Shown in pieces: positions 24,993 to 32,538 of a DNA stretch of 64,000 bases. The stretch is from the NCBI GenBank assembly GCA_030678995.1, contig JAUXTQ010000024.1, forward strand, positions 1 through 64,000, written 5' to 3'. The notes below the pieces were generated by a model. The model was given only the letters and a program-made list of their open reading frames with translations, did no database searches and was not told the DNA's origin. Position 1 is the stretch's first letter. Every line of letters begins with the position of its first letter. The DNA is from Caulobacter sp. Lineage in GTDB: Bacteria > Pseudomonadota > Alphaproteobacteria > Caulobacterales > Caulobacteraceae. The position numbers and the translations under genes are program-made.

Positions 24993-25114
24993 TTGCGGAG
25001 GCGGCGACGCCCCCCCCGACTTGAGGCTGGTGAGAGCCAGCCAGTCGCCTCCGCACCCCAATCTCGATGATGCGAAACTCTCGGGGCGGATCTTCGGATC
25101 CGCCCCGAATTTCG
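24993..25114 (+). ncRNA. gsrN: Candidate general-stress small RNA GsrN
   Basis: Non-coding segment of about 120 bases that starts 6-9 bases after an EcfG -10 element. Seen directly: a closing stem TGCGGAGGCG / CGCCTCCGCA (24994-25003 with 25046-25055), an inner hairpin GGCTGG / CCAGCC, an exposed run of eight C (25010-25017) between them, and a terminator TCGGGGCGGATC-TTCG-GATCCGCCCCGA at 25081-25108 followed by ATTTCGTT. Caulobacter GsrN is a SigT-dependent sRNA with a C-rich 5' loop that pairs with target mRNAs such as katG; the promoter, C loop and place beside the GSR genes fit. Exact ends are estimated. The 97-codon ORF over it is not credible. Confidence 0.75.
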
Positions 25115-25116
25115 TT
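25081..25116 (+). terminator. Terminator of gsrN
   Basis: Perfect 12-bp stem with a UUCG tetraloop, followed by ATTTCGTT. The T-tract is weak, but the stem is very stable. Confidence 0.82.
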
Positions 25117-25129
25117 CAGGTCGGGAGCG

Positions 25130-25573
25130 TCAGCGCGGCGACAGGCGGAAGGTCACGTCGGCACGGCGGCGCAGGGGCCGGTCAGCCCCCGAGGCCGTGA
25201 CGGCGCCGGCTTCGCCCGCGGCGCCGATCTGGAAATTGATAGTGGCGAAGCCCAGTCGCTGGACCGCGCCGCGGACGGCCTCGGCCCGCTTGCGGGAGAG
25301 CGTCATGTTCACGCCGGGATCGCCGACTGAGTCGGCCAGACCCAGCACATCGACCGCGCCCAGGGTGCACCCCCGGGCCATGTCGCCCGCACCCTTGAGC
25401 ACGGCGCGCGCCTCGCGGGTGATGGCCACGGAATCCCGTTCGAAGTAGATCGAGACGGTCCTATCCTGACAGGGGTTGGCGACCGCCGCCTTGCGGAAGC
25501 CCGAAACCGTGCCACAACCGCTCAAAGCCAGCGCCGTAACACCCAGCAACACCAAGCCTGACAGACCGCGCAT
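25130..25573 (-). CDS. OmpA-domain lipoprotein
   Basis: 147 residues from MRGLSGLVLLGVTALALSGC, a lipoprotein signal with lipobox LALSGC. The C-terminal 110 residues resemble an OmpA/MotB peptidoglycan-binding domain: VSIYFERDSVAITREARAVL, VDVLGLADSVGDPGVNMTLSRKRAEAVRGAV and a RRADVTF end. It probably anchors the outer membrane to the wall. An EcfG motif begins 55 bases upstream, so stress induction is inferred. ATG 25573 is preferred to the track's TTG 25579. Confidence 0.85.
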   Translation of the reverse strand: MRGLSGLVLLGVTALALSGCGTVSGFRKAAVANPCQDRTVSIYFERDSVAITREARAVLKGAGDMARGCTLGAVDVLGLADSVGDPGVNMTLSRKRAEAVRGAVQRLGFATINFQIGAAGEAGAVTASGADRPLRRRADVTFRLSPR

Positions 25574-25627
25574 GACCAACCCTCACCCCGATGTTCGACG
25601 GCGGCCCGGTCGGCCAACCGCGGTGGC

Positions 25628-25652
25628 AACGCCCGGAAGCGGCGCGGGTTCC
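25628..25652 (-). promoter_or_regulatory. EcfG promoter motif of the OmpA-domain lipoprotein
   Basis: Minus strand GGAAC, 16 bases, CGTT, 55 bases before the start codon. Its -35 end is only 6 bases from the -35 end of the divergent motif at 25659. Confidence 0.83.
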
Positions 25653-25658
25653 ATCGGG

Positions 25659-25683
25659 GGAACTGGCGCGGGCCGGAACCGTT
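25659..25683 (+). promoter_or_regulatory. EcfG promoter motif of the lipid kinase operon
   Basis: Plus strand GGAAC, 16 bases, CGTT; the GTG start of the kinase gene lies 33 bases past the -10 element. Confidence 0.83.
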
Positions 25684-25715
25684 AGGCTGCCCATGGGCGC
25701 GGGAGACAACGCAGC

Positions 25716-26609
25716 GTGAAGTCGAAAGCCCGGAAACTCGCCTTCAAGCGCGTGGCGGCGGTGGTCAATCCCGCGGCGGGCAACGCCGGGCCGGAAGCCG
25801 CCGCCGAGGTCGAGCGCATCCTGGCCGAGCATGGGACGCCCGGCGTGGTCAGCACGCCTGGCGACGAGGGGTTGGTAGCCTGCCTGAGGGCCGCGCTGAA
25901 CACCCGCCCGGACCTGCTGGTCATCGTCGCCGGCGACGGCACCGCGCGGGCGGCCGCCGAGATGGTGGGACCGAAGGGGCCGCTGCTCGCGCCCCTGCCT
26001 GGCGGCACCATGAACATGCTGCCCCATGCCCTCTATGGCGCGCGCGACTGGAAGACCGCCCTGGCCGACAGCCTTTCCGACGGTGTCGAAAAGACCGTTT
26101 CCGGCGGCGAGGTCGAGGGTCATGCCTTTTATGTCGCCGCCATACTGGGCTCCCCAGCCCTGTGGGCCGAGGCCCGGGAGGCGGCCAGGATGGGCGACCT
26201 GGCGCGCGCCCTCGGTCGGGCCAGAGGGGCTCTGCGCCGCGCGTTTTCCGGCCGGTTGCGGTTCTCGCTGGGCGGCAGACCCCGGGGCAAGACCCAGGCC
26301 CTGGCGCTGATGTGCCCGTTGGTCTCCAGCACCATGGCCGACGACGATGGCTTCCTCGAAGTCGCGGCGATTGACCCCGCCGGGGCGCTGGACATCTTCC
26401 GGCTGGGTTTTCACGCGGCCCTTGGCGACTGGCGGGCCGACCCGACTGTGATGGTGACCCGGGTCAAGGCGGGCCGCGCCTGGGCCAGCGGGCCAATTCC
26501 CGCCGTGCTCGACGGCGAACCGACCCAGCTCGGCCCGGTGGTGGATTTCCGGTTCAGGCCGGTGGCCTTTCGCGCCCTGGTTCCCCGCCCGACGGAGGCG
26601 GACGCGTGA
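25716..26609 (+). CDS. Diacylglycerol kinase-family lipid kinase
   Basis: 297 residues from a GTG start with GGGAGA upstream. DAGK/LCB5 catalytic domain: AVVNPAAGNAGPEAAAEVE at the N-terminus, the nucleotide loop VIVAGDGTARAAAEMVG (family usually GGDGT, here AGDGT), and LPGGTMNMLPHAL. The C-terminal beta domain ends with AVLDGEP and VVDFRFRP. It phosphorylates a lipid such as diacylglycerol or a related alcohol at the inner membrane. It overlaps the phosphoesterase gene by 4 bases (GTGA), and the pair sits behind an EcfG motif. Confidence 0.9.
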   Translation: MKSKARKLAFKRVAAVVNPAAGNAGPEAAAEVERILAEHGTPGVVSTPGDEGLVACLRAALNTRPDLLVIVAGDGTARAAAEMVGPKGPLLAPLPGGTMNMLPHALYGARDWKTALADSLSDGVEKTVSGGEVEGHAFYVAAILGSPALWAEAREAARMGDLARALGRARGALRRAFSGRLRFSLGGRPRGKTQALALMCPLVSSTMADDDGFLEVAAIDPAGALDIFRLGFHAALGDWRADPTVMVTRVKAGRAWASGPIPAVLDGEPTQLGPVVDFRFRPVAFRALVPRPTEADA

Positions 26610-27400
26610 CCCTGCGGCTGGCCCATCTGTCGGACATTCACTTCGGCGGCGAAAACAAACCGGCGGTGGCCGGTGTCACCCGCTGGATCGCCGAACACAG
26701 GCCGGATCTGGCCATCATCACCGGCGATGTCACCCGCGAAGGCGCGCCCTCGGAGTTCGCCGACGCCCGCATCTGGATCAAGGGCCTGGCCGCCGAGTCG
26801 CTGGTCGTGCCGGGCAACCATGACACCCCCTACTTCAGCCTGATGAGGCGGCTGTTCGCGCCGTGGAAGCGCTATGAGCGGCACTTCGGCGAGCTTCCGC
26901 GCGAGGCGCTGCGGCGGCCCGGACTGGCCATCGCCTCGGTCAACACCGCCCGGGGGGTGCAGCTGCGCGCCAACTGGTCGAAGGGCGCCATCGCGGCCCA
27001 CCAGGCGGCGCGGGCGATCCAGGCCCTGGCGCCCGCGACGGGCGGAGCCCTGAAGATCGTCGCCTGCCATCATCCCCTGATCGAGATGATCGGCGGGCCC
27101 ATGAGCGGCGCGGTTCATGGCGGGCGGGAGGCGGCGGACGCCTTCGCCGAGGCGGAGATCGACCTGGTCCTGACCGGCCACGTCCACGCGCCCTTCGCGC
27201 TGCCCCTTCCGGGCGGCGACGGCAGGACCTGGGCGGTGGGGGCCAGCACCCTGTCGGTGCGCGAGCGGGGCGCGCCAATCGGCTTCAACTGCATCGAGGT
27301 CGAAGCCGGGTTCGTCCATGTCACGGCCCTGGCCTGGACTGGCTCGCATTTCGAGCCCTGGCGCACCTGGGCGATCGACCGTCGGGCGCCGGTCGCCTGA
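26606..27400 (+). CDS. Calcineurin-like metallophosphoesterase
   Basis: 264 residues, GTG start overlapping the previous stop. All metal-binding motifs are in order: LAHLSDIHFGG (9-15), IITGDVT, VVPGNHDTPYFS, ACHHPLIE and LTGHVHAPF. Related enzymes hydrolyse phosphodiesters such as cyclic nucleotides, UDP-diacylglucosamine or lipids. Coupling to a lipid kinase suggests a joint job in phospholipid turnover during stress; that is inference. No signal peptide, so cytoplasmic. A strong hairpin follows. Confidence 0.9.
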   Translation: MTLRLAHLSDIHFGGENKPAVAGVTRWIAEHRPDLAIITGDVTREGAPSEFADARIWIKGLAAESLVVPGNHDTPYFSLMRRLFAPWKRYERHFGELPREALRRPGLAIASVNTARGVQLRANWSKGAIAAHQAARAIQALAPATGGALKIVACHHPLIEMIGGPMSGAVHGGREAADAFAEAEIDLVLTGHVHAPFALPLPGGDGRTWAVGASTLSVRERGAPIGFNCIEVEAGFVHVTALAWTGSHFEPWRTWAIDRRAPVA

Positions 27401-27412
27401 TCCTCAAACGAA

Positions 27413-27440
27413 AGCGGCGGCGGGATGACCCGCCGCCGCT
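27413..27440. terminator. Bidirectional terminator hairpin
   Basis: Perfect 12-bp stem AGCGGCGGCGGG / CCCGCCGCCGCT with a 4-base loop between the convergent phosphoesterase and DUF1328 genes. On the minus strand TTCGTTTG follows; on the plus strand there is no T-run. Confidence 0.72.
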
Positions 27441-27465
27441 CCTGCCGTCCGTTCGGGCCGCCCTG

Positions 27466-27636
27466 TCAGGGCGCCCGGCCCCTCACCAGGTGCATCACGG
27501 CCGAAACCAGGAAAAGCACCAGGAAGATGAAGAACAGGATTTTGGCGATGTCGACAGCCGCTCCGGCCAGTCCGCCAAAACCAAGGAACGCGGCAATCAG
27601 CGCCACGACCAGAAATATCAGGGCCCACCTCAGCAT
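27466..27636 (-). CDS. DUF1328 small membrane protein
   Basis: 56 residues from [25 protein letters not shown]. Two hydrophobic helices with the DUF1328 pattern (Leu-Arg-Trp start, [32 protein letters not shown], short basic tail). Such proteins are widespread, often stress-induced, and of unknown mechanism. The ATG at 27636 is preferred because the extended track N-terminus has no family match. It lies 57 bases downstream of the sod gene on the same strand. No perfect EcfG motif is seen before it. Confidence 0.88.
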   Translation of the reverse strand: MLRWALIFLVVALIAAFLGFGGLAGAAVDIAKILFFIFLVLFLVSAVMHLVRGRAP

Positions 27637-27693
27637 CTCGTCTTCCTCCCACTTGCATGGGCCGCGATTGTCCAGCCCTGTTCCTGACAACGC

Positions 27694-28356
27694 TCAGGAG
27701 GCGGCCGCGTTCCTCTCCGCCGGGACGGGCGCGGGATAAGCCCAGGCGGGGCCGCGCTTCTGGTGGGCGGCGAACTGGGCGGCCGCGAACGTCCAGTTGG
27801 GCAGGGCGTCGAACCAGGCCTCCAGGAAGCCCTTCCGGTCATTCTGGTAATCCAGGTAGTAGGCGTGTTCCCACAGGTCGCAGACCAGCAGGGCGGTGAC
27901 CCCGTCCATCGGCACGGGCCCCTTGGCGTCGTGGGTGGTGATCACCTTCAGCCCGCTCGCGCCGGCGATGAGCCAGACCCAGCCGGAGCCGAAATGCTCC
28001 GCGCCGGCGTTGACAAAGTTGGTCTTCAGGCCGGGCAGGCCGCCGAACGCCGCCGCGATGGCCTCGGCCAGGACTCCGTCGGGCCTGGCCGCCTCGGCCG
28101 ACATGGCTTGCCAGAAAAAGGCATGGTTCCAAGCCTGGGCGGCATTGTTGAACAGCTTGGCCTGACCGGGATCACCCGCCGTCTGGCGGATCACCGCCTC
28201 AAGGCTGTCGGGATGGTCGCCCGCCTCGTCCAGCAGGCGGTTCAGCGTATCGACGTAGGTCCTGTGGTGCTTGCCGTGATGAAACCGCAGGGTCTCGGCC
28301 GAGATCACCGGCCCCAGGGCGTCGCGCCGGTAGGGCAGGTCAGGAAGGATGAACAT
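27694..28356 (-). CDS. sodB: Superoxide dismutase, Fe type
   Basis: 220 residues. Converts superoxide to peroxide and oxygen. Metal ligands are visible: His in RFHHGKHH (near 26), His in NHAFFW, and Asp and His in VCDLWEHAYYLDY. The Gln in NNAAQAWNHAFFW and FGSGWVWL point to Fe rather than Mn. No signal peptide. Its N-terminus and extended C-terminus (AWAYPAPVPAERNAAAS) differ somewhat from housekeeping SodB, so it may be a second, stress-regulated enzyme. An EcfG-like motif with one mismatch lies upstream. Confidence 0.92.
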   Translation of the reverse strand: MFILPDLPYRRDALGPVISAETLRFHHGKHHRTYVDTLNRLLDEAGDHPDSLEAVIRQTAGDPGQAKLFNNAAQAWNHAFFWQAMSAEAARPDGVLAEAIAAAFGGLPGLKTNFVNAGAEHFGSGWVWLIAGASGLKVITTHDAKGPVPMDGVTALLVCDLWEHAYYLDYQNDRKGFLEAWFDALPNWTFAAAQFAAHQKRGPAWAYPAPVPAERNAAAS

Positions 28357-28385
28357 GGCTCGCTCCGGGGACTGACCTGGAAGGA

Positions 28386-28410
28386 AGCGTCCCGGCGCCC
28401 GGTCAGTTCC
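28386..28410 (-). promoter_or_regulatory. Near-consensus EcfG promoter motif before sod
   Basis: Minus strand GGAAC, 16 bases, CGCT (consensus CGTT), 30 bases before the sod start. Its -35 end overlaps the last codons of the membrane protein gene at 28403. Less certain than the eight exact matches. Confidence 0.5.
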
Positions 28411-28801
28411 GGTCTTGCGACGGCTTGTCCATGAAGGCGCGGATCACGGCGGCGGCCAGCTGCGGATTGCGCAGGGCATAGACGCCCGCGGCAACCGCCG
28501 CGCTCGCCGACAGCAGGGGGTGGTCGCGGACCAGACCCATGATGGTCTCGACCATCGAGGCGTCGGCGGCGACGGGGGCGGCCCTGGCCTTGCGGTCGCC
28601 CTCGGCCTTGCGCGCGGCGGCGAAGCCGGCGATCGCCACGGCCAGCGCCGATACGCCGGAGATGATCGCCGCCGCCCCCGCCGTCCCGACGTACGGCTGG
28701 ATGAAGGCGAACAGAGCGAAAAAGGCGGAAAAGACGCCGACGGCCGCGGCCGCCGCGATCGCGGCGCCGGCCGCCAGGGCCATCAGCGTCCGCTCCATCA
28801 T
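28403..28801 (-). CDS. Membrane protein, holin/DUF1469-like
   Basis: 132 residues from MMERTLMALAAGAAIAAAAAVG. Two strong hydrophobic segments (about 7-36 and 40-62) and a third near 95-108, with an Arg/Lys-rich loop between. It sits directly behind a DUF883-type gene (TAATGATG junction), an arrangement that often pairs YqjD/ElaB-like proteins with YqjE-like membrane proteins. The name rests on topology and context rather than a clear motif. Probably transcribed from the EcfG motif at 29213. Confidence 0.62.
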   Translation of the reverse strand: MMERTLMALAAGAAIAAAAAVGVFSAFFALFAFIQPYVGTAGAAAIISGVSALAVAIAGFAAARKAEGDRKARAAPVAADASMVETIMGLVRDHPLLSASAAVAAGVYALRNPQLAAAVIRAFMDKPSQDRN

Positions 28802-29148
28802 TAGCGGCGGTCGCCGCGGCTGGCGAGCAGAAGCCCGATCAGAACGCCCACGCCGACGCCGGCCAGGGTGGCGGCCACGGGTCGTTCCTTGACCCTCTCG
28901 ACGACGTAACGCTGGGCTTCGTCGAGCTGCTGCCCGGCCGTGTCGGCATAGGCGCGGCTCTGCGCCCGCAGGGTTTCCATGCCTTCGCGGACGGCCGTTT
29001 CGGTGCGGTGGGCCGCCCCGGTGAGGCGTTCACGGGCCTGGTCGGCGGCATCGACGAAGCTGCGCTCGGCGTGCTTGGCGGCGCTCTTGAGGGCCGTCTT
29101 GGCCTGATCGGCTTCGGTCGATGCGGGCGTGGTTGCGTTGGTGGACAT
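28801..29148 (-). CDS. DUF883 (YqjD/ElaB-like) membrane-anchored protein
   Basis: 115 residues from MSTNATTPASTEADQAKTAL. A long amphipathic, Ala-rich helical region with many Glu/Arg/Gln (residues 15-85) leads to a C-terminal membrane helix VAATLAGVGVGVLIGLLLASR, the DUF883 plan. E. coli relatives YqjD and ElaB attach ribosomes to the inner membrane in stationary phase and are stress-sigma controlled. An exact EcfG motif begins 65 bases upstream. The track start at 29214 overlaps that motif and is rejected. Confidence 0.84.
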   Translation of the reverse strand: MSTNATTPASTEADQAKTALKSAAKHAERSFVDAADQARERLTGAAHRTETAVREGMETLRAQSRAYADTAGQQLDEAQRYVVERVKERPVAATLAGVGVGVLIGLLLASRGDRR

Positions 29149-29212
29149 GACAGGCTCCAGGTTCGCGGGCGCGCCGGGTCCGGCGGCCCTCCGTTCAGGG
29201 GGACTACCGGTC

Positions 29213-29238
29213 AACGCGATGTCGCGAGATCGAGTTCC
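29213..29238 (-). promoter_or_regulatory. EcfG promoter motif of the DUF883 operon
   Basis: Minus strand GGAAC, 17 bases, CGTT, exact consensus, 65 bases before the start codon. Confidence 0.83.
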
Positions 29239-29315
29239 ACCCTAAACTGACAGGGCGTTGAACGCCACGGATTCTCGCTTCTCGCGCGACTGCCGGTTAC
29301 CCGGTATGGTGAGGC

Positions 29316-31268
29316 ATGGACGACGCCGCGTCACGGGCGCCAGAAACGGATGAAGCCGCGCGCCTGCGGGCGCTCGGGGCTCTGCATGCGCTCGACAGCG
29401 GCTCGGACGGCCGCTTCGACCGGCTGGCCCGCATGGCGGCGATGATCCTGCACGCGCCCCGCGCGGCGGTGGTGCTGATCGACGAGCATCGGCTTTGGCA
29501 CAAGGCCCGCATCGGCATTCCGGCCGGCGAGCACCCCCGGGCGGGCAGTGTCGCCGACCTGATGGTCCGGCACGGCGCCACGGTGTTCAGCAACGACATC
29601 AGCGTTGATCCAAGGTTCGCCTCGCTGACCAATCGCCGCAACCAGGCGGACGTGCGGTTCTATGCCGGCGCGCCCCTGATCGCGCCGGGCGGACAGGTGA
29701 TCGGGCTGCTGGCGGTGGAGGACCCCGAACCGCATGGCCCGCATACGGCGGCCGAGCAACAGGCCCTGGAGGACCTGGCGGCCCTGGCCATGGAGATGCT
29801 GGTCCACGACGCCGACATCATTGACGCCGAACGCCGCACACGCCTGGACCAGCGCCGGGTCGAACTGGCTCTGGACGCCGCCGGCCTCGGCGAATTCGAG
29901 TGGGACATCGCCGCGGACCAGATGTTCCTCAGCGAGCGGATGAAGGCCCTGACCGGCCTCACGGCCAGCTCGTTGAAGGGCGAGGGCGGCGACGTTTCCT
30001 TCCGTTTCGTCCATCCCGCGGACGCCCAACGCCTGCGCGAGGAAGTCGACCGCGGGCTGAGGACCGAGGGCCGCTATTCCGCCGAATACCGCATCATCCG
30101 GCCCGATGACGGCCGTGAGCGATGGATGCAGGGCGCCGGCGTGGTGGTCACTGACCGGAGCGGAGCGCCGCTGCGGGTCATCGGCGTGGTGCGCGACATC
30201 ACCGAACGCAAATCGGAGGAGGAGCATCGCGAGACGCTTCTGGCCGAACTCGACCACCGAGTGAAGAACGTGCTGGCGGCGGTCCAGTCGCTGGCTGCCC
30301 AGTCGGCGCGACGCACCACCTCGACCGAGGGATTCCTCGCCGCCTTCGCCGGGCGGCTCAAGGCGATGGCCTCGGCGCATGAACTGCTGACCGCCACGCG
30401 CTGGCGCGGCGCAAGCCTTGCCCATATTGCGGCGGCCGAACTGGGCGGTCTGGCCCCCGGCCAGGCGCGCTGGGAAGGCCCGGACCTGACCCTGACGCCC
30501 CGGGCGGCCAACGCCGTGTCCCTGGCCCTGCACGAACTGGCCACCAACGCGGTGAAGTACGGCGCCCTTTCGGTGGAGACCGGCCGGGTGGAAGTCGACT
30601 GGACGGTCAACCCCCAGGGCGGTTTCACCCTGCGATGGGTCGAAAGCGGCGGACCCAGGGTCACGCCGCCCGAGCGGCGCGGCTTCGGCTCAACCCTGCT
30701 GGACAAAGTTACGGGACGGGAACTGGGTGGCGAGAGCCGGATCGACTATCGCGCCGACGGCGTCTGCGCCGTGCTGGAGGCCGACGCGCGGGCCGTGGCC
30801 CGGGCCGACCAGGAGGCGGCCGTCGTCGAGACTGGCGCCCCCACCGGCGCCGGCGCTTCCCACGGCCTTGCCGAGGCGGCGTGCGGCGGCGTTGAGGGGT
30901 TGCGCCTGCTGGTCGTCGAGGACGCCGTCCTGCTGGCCATGGAGCTCGAGGCGGGCCTGGTCGAAGCCGGCGCGGTGATTGCCGGCAGCGCCGCGGAACT
31001 GGCCGAGGCCATGGCTATGCTCCATCTGGACATCGACGCCGCGGTGCTGGACGCCAACCTCAACGGGGAGTCCGTCGCCCCACTGGCGGCCGCGCTGCGG
31101 GCCCGCGGGACGCCGTTCGTGTTCGCCACGGGCTACGGCGATCGCGGCGCGCCGGAAGGGTTCGACGCCCCGGTGGTGCGCAAGCCGTACAATGTTCACC
31201 AGATTGTCAGGGCGCTGGTGGAGGCGGTGGACCGAGTGTCCACGAATGGAGCCCCGGAGGGCCCGTAG
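29316..31268 (+). CDS. Hybrid HWE histidine kinase (GAF-PAS-HWE-REC)
   Basis: 650 residues with no membrane helix. GAF domain about 25-165 (AAVVLIDEHRLWHKARIG, FYAGAPLIAPGGQVIGLLAVEDP). PAS about 180-300, ending in GVVRDITERK. HWE kinase core: ELDHRVKNVLAAVQSLA (phospho-His near 314) and HELATNAVKYGALSVETG, with the WVES motif. C-terminal receiver from about 530: LLVVEDAVLLAMELE, phospho-Asp near 579 in AAVLDANLNGE, Lys in VRKPYN. HWE kinases commonly feed PhyR, and this one lies 5 kb from it, so a soluble input to the stress response is plausible. Signal unknown. Confidence 0.93.
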   Translation: MDDAASRAPETDEAARLRALGALHALDSGSDGRFDRLARMAAMILHAPRAAVVLIDEHRLWHKARIGIPAGEHPRAGSVADLMVRHGATVFSNDISVDPRFASLTNRRNQADVRFYAGAPLIAPGGQVIGLLAVEDPEPHGPHTAAEQQALEDLAALAMEMLVHDADIIDAERRTRLDQRRVELALDAAGLGEFEWDIAADQMFLSERMKALTGLTASSLKGEGGDVSFRFVHPADAQRLREEVDRGLRTEGRYSAEYRIIRPDDGRERWMQGAGVVVTDRSGAPLRVIGVVRDITERKSEEEHRETLLAELDHRVKNVLAAVQSLAAQSARRTTSTEGFLAAFAGRLKAMASAHELLTATRWRGASLAHIAAAELGGLAPGQARWEGPDLTLTPRAANAVSLALHELATNAVKYGALSVETGRVEVDWTVNPQGGFTLRWVESGGPRVTPPERRGFGSTLLDKVTGRELGGESRIDYRADGVCAVLEADARAVARADQEAAVVETGAPTGAGASHGLAEAACGGVEGLRLLVVEDAVLLAMELEAGLVEAGAVIAGSAAELAEAMAMLHLDIDAAVLDANLNGESVAPLAAALRARGTPFVFATGYGDRGAPEGFDAPVVRKPYNVHQIVRALVEAVDRVSTNGAPEGP

Positions 31269-31319
31269 GGACAATCCTCTCCCCGGTCAGGCCCCTCCGC
31301 GGTCAGGATGATCTTGGGG

Positions 31320-32528
31320 TCAGACGATGCCCCGGCTTCTCAAGGCCGCGACTTCCCCCGCCGAGAGTCCCGCCCGCCCGGTCAGCACCGCGTCGGTGTG
31401 TTCGCCCAGCGCCGGGCCGGGCCAGCGGACCGAGCCGGGGGTAACCGTCAGTTTCGGGAAGGCGTTCTGCATCTTCACGCTGCCGAACACCGGATGCGGC
31501 GTTTCGATGATGGCTTCGCGGGCCGCGAACTGCGGGTCGGCGAGCATGTCCGGCGCGCGGTAGACCCGGCCGGCGGCGACGCCCTTGTCTTCCATCAGGG
31601 CCAGCAGGGCGTCGGCGTCGAGCGTCGCGGTCCAGACGCCGATCAGGGCGTCCAGCTCCGCCTGGTTCTCGCCCCGGGCGGCATGGCCGGCATAGCGCGG
31701 ATCCTCGGCCAGCTCCGGCCGGCCCATGGCCTCGCAGAGCCGTTTGAACAGGGTGTCCTGGTTGGCCCCGATGACCACCAGCGCGCCGTCCCGGGTGGGA
31801 TAGGCGTTCGACGGCGCGATGCCTGGCAGCACCGAGCCCGACCGTTCGCGGACATAGCCCGTCAGGCCGTACTCGGTGATCAGATTCTCCATCACCGACA
31901 GCACGCTCTCGTAGATCGCCGCGTCGACGACCTGACCCTTGCCGCTGCGGTGGCGGGCGTGGAGGGCCATCATGGTTCCCAGCGCCGCGTGCAGCCCGGC
32001 CAGGCTGTCGCCCACTGAGATGCCGGCCCGCGCCGGGGCGCGATCAGGTTCGCCGGTGATGTAGCGCAGGCCTCCCATGGCCTCGCCGATCAGGGCGTAG
32101 CCGGCGCGCGAGGCGTAGGGGCCGGTCTGGCCGAAGCCCGATACCCGGGCCATGACCAGGCCGGGGTTGTCGGCCGACAGGCTGTCGTAGCCGAGACCCC
32201 ATTTCTCCAGGGCCCCCGGCCGGAAGTTCTCCACCAGCACATCGGCCCCGCCGATCAGCTTGCGGGCGATGGCCTGGCCCTCGGGAGTGCGCAGGTTGAG
32301 GGTCACCGACTTCTTGTTGCGGCCGATCACCGGCCACCAGGGCGAATGGCCGTTGGGCAGGCTGCGGCCCCACTGGCGCATCGGATCGCCGGCCTTGGGA
32401 TCCTCGATCTTGATCACCTCCGCGCCGAAGTCGCCGAGGATCTGGCCACAGAAGGGACCCGCGATCAGCGTGCCCATCTCGATGACGGTCAGGCCCTCCA
32501 GCGGGCCGGCGGCAGGGTGTTGGCTCAT
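31320..32528 (-). CDS. CaiB/BaiF CoA-transferase (family III)
   Basis: 402 residues. Transfers CoA between carboxylic acids. Typical N-terminus LEGLTVIEMGTLIAGPFCGQILGDFGAEVIKIEDP, then WPVIGRNKKSVTLNLRTPEGQ, GGADVLVENFRPGALEKWGL and SGFGQTGPYASRAGY. The catalytic Asp is expected in the GISVGDSLAGLHAALG region, where an Asp is present. Substrate cannot be told; formyl-CoA, carnitine, bile acid and methylsuccinyl types share these motifs. Same direction as the M1/ABC gene, which ends upstream of it. Confidence 0.92.
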   Translation of the reverse strand: MSQHPAAGPLEGLTVIEMGTLIAGPFCGQILGDFGAEVIKIEDPKAGDPMRQWGRSLPNGHSPWWPVIGRNKKSVTLNLRTPEGQAIARKLIGGADVLVENFRPGALEKWGLGYDSLSADNPGLVMARVSGFGQTGPYASRAGYALIGEAMGGLRYITGEPDRAPARAGISVGDSLAGLHAALGTMMALHARHRSGKGQVVDAAIYESVLSVMENLITEYGLTGYVRERSGSVLPGIAPSNAYPTRDGALVVIGANQDTLFKRLCEAMGRPELAEDPRYAGHAARGENQAELDALIGVWTATLDADALLALMEDKGVAAGRVYRAPDMLADPQFAAREAIIETPHPVFGSVKMQNAFPKLTVTPGSVRWPGPALGEHTDAVLTGRAGLSAGEVAALRSRGIV

Positions 32529-32538
32529 GGCCCGCCGA

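Noticed and set aside
24907-25200. 97-codon ORF over the gsrN region
   Set aside because: It spans the EcfG promoter and terminator hairpin, has no ribosome binding site and low-complexity end.
27637-27693. EcfG promoter before the DUF1328 gene
   Set aside because: A minus-strand GGAAC is present, but no CGTT lies 16-17 bases on.
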